Shown here: piece after piece, positions 15,689 to 17,744 of the stretch
How the letters are laid out: every line of letters begins with the position of its first letter
How positions within the stretch are numbered: the stretch's first letter is position 1
Source of the DNA: an uncultured Candidatus Saccharibacteria bacterium
GTDB lineage: Bacteria > Patescibacteria > Saccharimonadia > Saccharimonadales > UBA4665
Assembly: GCA_946482575.1 (NCBI GenBank)
Contig: CAMLRZ010000018.1
Coordinates: forward strand, 1-17,744
Direction: 5' to 3'
DNA: 17,744 bases
Translations under genes and position numbers: made by a program
The notes under the pieces: generated by a model
Seen by the model: only the letters and a program-made list of their open reading frames with translations
Database searches by the model: none
Told to the model about the DNA's origin: nothing

Positions 15689-16534
15689 TTATATCTTCAG
15701 TAATAAATATACCGCAATTAGGCCAATTATGAAAACAATTAACGAGATAATTACCACTTGCAGCAAGCTGCGCATAATAGATCGCTTGGCTAGTGGATTG
15801 CGGCCGATAGATGTCATGCCGTTACGCACTCCCGAGTACAGCAAAATGCCCGCGATCACCACCGCCAGCGCCAACACAACCAGGCTGGCGTAAATACGGA
15901 TAGCGCTCACTGGCTTGTCTGTTACAATCTGCGCTGCCGTAGACAAAAACGACGGCACTCCGGCAACGGTTGTGTCGGTAGCTTTGTAGGCCGGGTTGTG
16001 CGCCACATTGATATTCACAGCGATACGGCCAATTGCCACTGTGGTTTCCCGCCCTTTTGAGTCTTTGAGCACGGCAGTACTTTGCGTGGCGCTCTTGCCG
16101 TCAAAGCTCTGGACGGCCTTGCCCAAAATTGCTTCGCGACCGGTATCAGCTTTCATGCCCACACCATCTAGCGACGATATGGCAATCGTGTCGCCCGCTT
16201 GAATCACGCCGTTTTGAGTGCTCACCAGCACGTCGTACTGGCCATAACTCGCTACATATACTTGGTCCTGATTGGCGTCGTTCGTTAGTGATACGGGCGC
16301 ATCGCTGGGCGAAACAACCACGCCCAGAATATCAGTTTCATCGGTCTGGCTAACTGGCGCTACTTTAGCCGCATCGCCAGCTTTTAAGCGCACAATAATG
16401 CCCTGCTGGATGGGCGCATCGCTCAGGTAACCCTGAGTGACGTTTTGCGCCACCGCTTTTGCCACAAATACGACGAACAAGATCAATCCTGTCACGATAA
16501 ATGTGTACTCTAAGAACCGCTTGCGTTTAAACAT
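15689..16534 (-). CDS. Membrane protein with external beta domain and c-subunit-like C-terminal hairpin
   Basis: 281 aa from ATG 16534; an upstream in-frame start at 16576 adds only 14 residues that do not look like a signal. Helix 1 is at about 8-26. A beta-rich extracellular region (about 40-180) contains Gly-Asp turns such as GIIVRLKAGD and GDTIAISSLDG. Two C-terminal helices (about 216-236 and 252-279) are joined by SIGRNPLAK, like the R-(Q/N)-P loop of F0 subunit c. Counting from that Pro, the position of the ion-carrying Asp/Glu is Leu265, so it cannot carry protons the usual way. It occupies the place of atpE, immediately before atpF. It may be an accessory or modified rotor-related protein, or the similarity may be superficial. 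Confidence 0.6.
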   Translation of the reverse strand: MFKRKRFLEYTFIVTGLILFVVFVAKAVAQNVTQGYLSDAPIQQGIIVRLKAGDAAKVAPVSQTDETDILGVVVSPSDAPVSLTNDANQDQVYVASYGQYDVLVSTQNGVIQAGDTIAISSLDGVGMKADTGREAILGKAVQSFDGKSATQSTAVLKDSKGRETTVAIGRIAVNINVAHNPAYKATDTTVAGVPSFLSTAAQIVTDKPVSAIRIYASLVVLALAVVIAGILLYSGVRNGMTSIGRNPLAKRSIMRSLLQVVIISLIVFIIGLIAVYLLLKI

Positions 16535-16591
16535 TATCTCAAGTATACACGCAAACGGTTGGCGTGCGGAACCCAAAAGCTATTGTCGTAT

Positions 16592-17740
16592 TTACACTAC
16601 CAATAGGTCGGTAAGGGTGCGGATTGCAGCCAGCACATCCTCTTCCGTGGTGTGGCGTCCCATGGTGATACGCAAACTTGATTGAGCCTCGGCATCACTG
16701 CGGCCGAGCGCGCGCAATACATGCGATGGCTCTTCGTTACTGGCGCTACAGGCCGAGCCGGCGGCACACATAATACCTGCTTCATCCAAAGCCATCAGCA
16801 AACGCTCGTTATCTTGGCCCGCAATAGTAAGGTGGATATTATTAGGCAGACGCTGGCTCTTTGATCCATTCAGTTCAGCAGTAGGAATCTTTTGAGCAAT
16901 CTGATCCAGAGCGATCTTTTGTAATCGCTGCAAGCGATGAGCTTCTTGGTGGCGATCTTTTTGGACAAGATCAAGTGCAGCTGCAAGGCCAATTGCACCG
17001 GCTACGTTCTCGGTGCCGCTGCGCAGTCCGCGCTCCTGGCCACCACCCAAAATTTGCGGCTGCAAGCGAGCTTTGGCGCTCACATAGAGAGCCCCTGACT
17101 GCTTGGGGCCATATATTTTACCACCGTTAATCGAAATAAAGTCCGCACCTAATCGAGCAGCGTGAATATCCAAATAATTTGCCGCCTGGGCTGCATCGGT
17201 GTGCAAGTAAATCGGCAAGGCCACGCCACGCGTCCGACGATCCTTGCGAATTTCTTCCAGTAATTGACCGATCTGACGGATAGGCTGCACGGTACCAATC
17301 TCGTTGTTGGCGTACATAATGCTCACCATCGCTGTTTGGTCATTTATGGTCTGTTTGAGCACGTCCACATCAACCAAACCCTGCAGCGTAACGGGTGCTT
17401 CGCGGCAGTCATATTGATGCGCCGGTGCCAACACCGACTCGTGTTCAATGGCGCTCACCACAATATTTGCTTGTGGAAATTGTTGCATAACGCCATTAAT
17501 CGCGAGGTTATTAGCCTCTGTTGCGCCGGCGGTAAAAATCACTTCGCTGGGTCGAGCACCAAACCAATGCGCCACCTTAGCGCGTGCTGCTTCCAGGTCT
17601 TTTTTGACTGCTTTAGCGCGTAAATAGGTAGCTGATGGGTTATAAAAATGTTCCCAAAAATACGGCTCCATGGCCGCATGCACCGTTTTGTCCATCGGTG
17701 TTGCTGCTGCGTAATCCAGGTAAATCATATGTTTCATCAT
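16592..17740 (-). CDS. Cysteine desulfurase (NifS/IscS family)
   Basis: 382 aa, PLP-dependent; takes sulfur from cysteine for tRNA thiolation and Fe-S clusters. Seen: AGATEANN (71-78), His100 in AIEHES, TDAAQA (181-186), PLP Lys208, GGGQERGLRSGTEN and the reactive Cys331 in GSACSAS followed by EEPSHVLRALG. Where most relatives have His-Lys at the PLP lysine, this one reads SINGGKIYGPKQSG, that is Gly-Lys. Two ATGs at 17740 and 17737, plus one at 17728, are possible starts; the ribosome binding site lies beyond the window. It is 57 bases upstream of the next gene and is the natural sulfur donor for MnmA in the same window. No scaffold gene (IscU) is seen here. Confidence 0.93.
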   Translation of the reverse strand: MMKHMIYLDYAAATPMDKTVHAAMEPYFWEHFYNPSATYLRAKAVKKDLEAARAKVAHWFGARPSEVIFTAGATEANNLAINGVMQQFPQANIVVSAIEHESVLAPAHQYDCREAPVTLQGLVDVDVLKQTINDQTAMVSIMYANNEIGTVQPIRQIGQLLEEIRKDRRTRGVALPIYLHTDAAQAANYLDIHAARLGADFISINGGKIYGPKQSGALYVSAKARLQPQILGGGQERGLRSGTENVAGAIGLAAALDLVQKDRHQEAHRLQRLQKIALDQIAQKIPTAELNGSKSQRLPNNIHLTIAGQDNERLLMALDEAGIMCAAGSACSASNEEPSHVLRALGRSDAEAQSSLRITMGRHTTEEDVLAAIRTLTDLLVV

Positions 17741-17744
17741 AGCA

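Overview
The window joins two unlike kinds of DNA. Bases 1 to about 2100 are very GC-rich, with G or C in nearly every third codon position and strong AGGAG-type ribosome binding sites, as in a high-GC actinobacterium or one of its mobile elements. From about 2340 to the end the DNA has moderate GC and encodes genes typical of the Patescibacteria/CPR, most likely Saccharibacteria (TM7). The evidence is a shortened, tightly overlapped F1-ATPase operon, a patescibacterial-looking cysteine desulfurase, and a locus of WxL-like surface proteins. TGA is a stop (ATGA overlaps throughout the atp operon), so recoded Gracilibacteria/SR1-type bacteria are excluded. Saccharibacteria are known epibionts of actinobacteria, so the junction is either a real transfer or integration, or a misassembly of host and epibiont DNA. 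The sequence alone cannot decide.

Region 1 (1-2094, + strand) is a run of ten tiny genes, nine complete, nearly all encoding membrane peptides of 28-71 aa, ending in a 168-aa four-helix membrane protein. Four of them (658-1541) look like paralogues: a short N-terminal leader ending in Ala-Ala, an acidic segment around T-(L/I)-G-(D/E), one transmembrane helix and a basic tail. Most intergenic gaps between these four carry a stem-loop. The arrangement resembles coat, pilin or virion-membrane subunits, but I do not recognise the family. Region 2 (2095-2395) has no gene. It holds a 16-bp-stem hairpin, a separate 14-bp inverted repeat, and a terminator belonging to the CPR side.

Region 3 (2396-4336, - strand) is mnmA followed by a GGDEF protein. 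Region 4 (4377-9418, - strand) is a cell-surface locus: three secreted proteins with related WxL-like C-termini, a membrane-anchored DUF916/WxL-interacting-type protein, and a PKD-domain membrane protein. A divergent gene (9505-10554, +) encodes a membrane-anchored, beta-helical adhesin-like protein. Region 5 (10654-16534, - strand) encodes the F1-ATPase in the order b, delta, alpha, gamma, beta, epsilon. It is preceded by a membrane protein whose C-terminal hairpin looks like an F0 c-subunit lacking the ion-binding carboxylate. A cysteine desulfurase (16592-17740) lies upstream; it could supply sulfur to MnmA.

The most original observation is a ~72-bp palindromic repeat present twice. One copy is inserted in frame in mnmA (3849-3919) and one is the only content of the gap between two convergent operons (10560-10632). 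Conserved boxes alternate with stems whose sequence differs between copies while pairing is largely kept.
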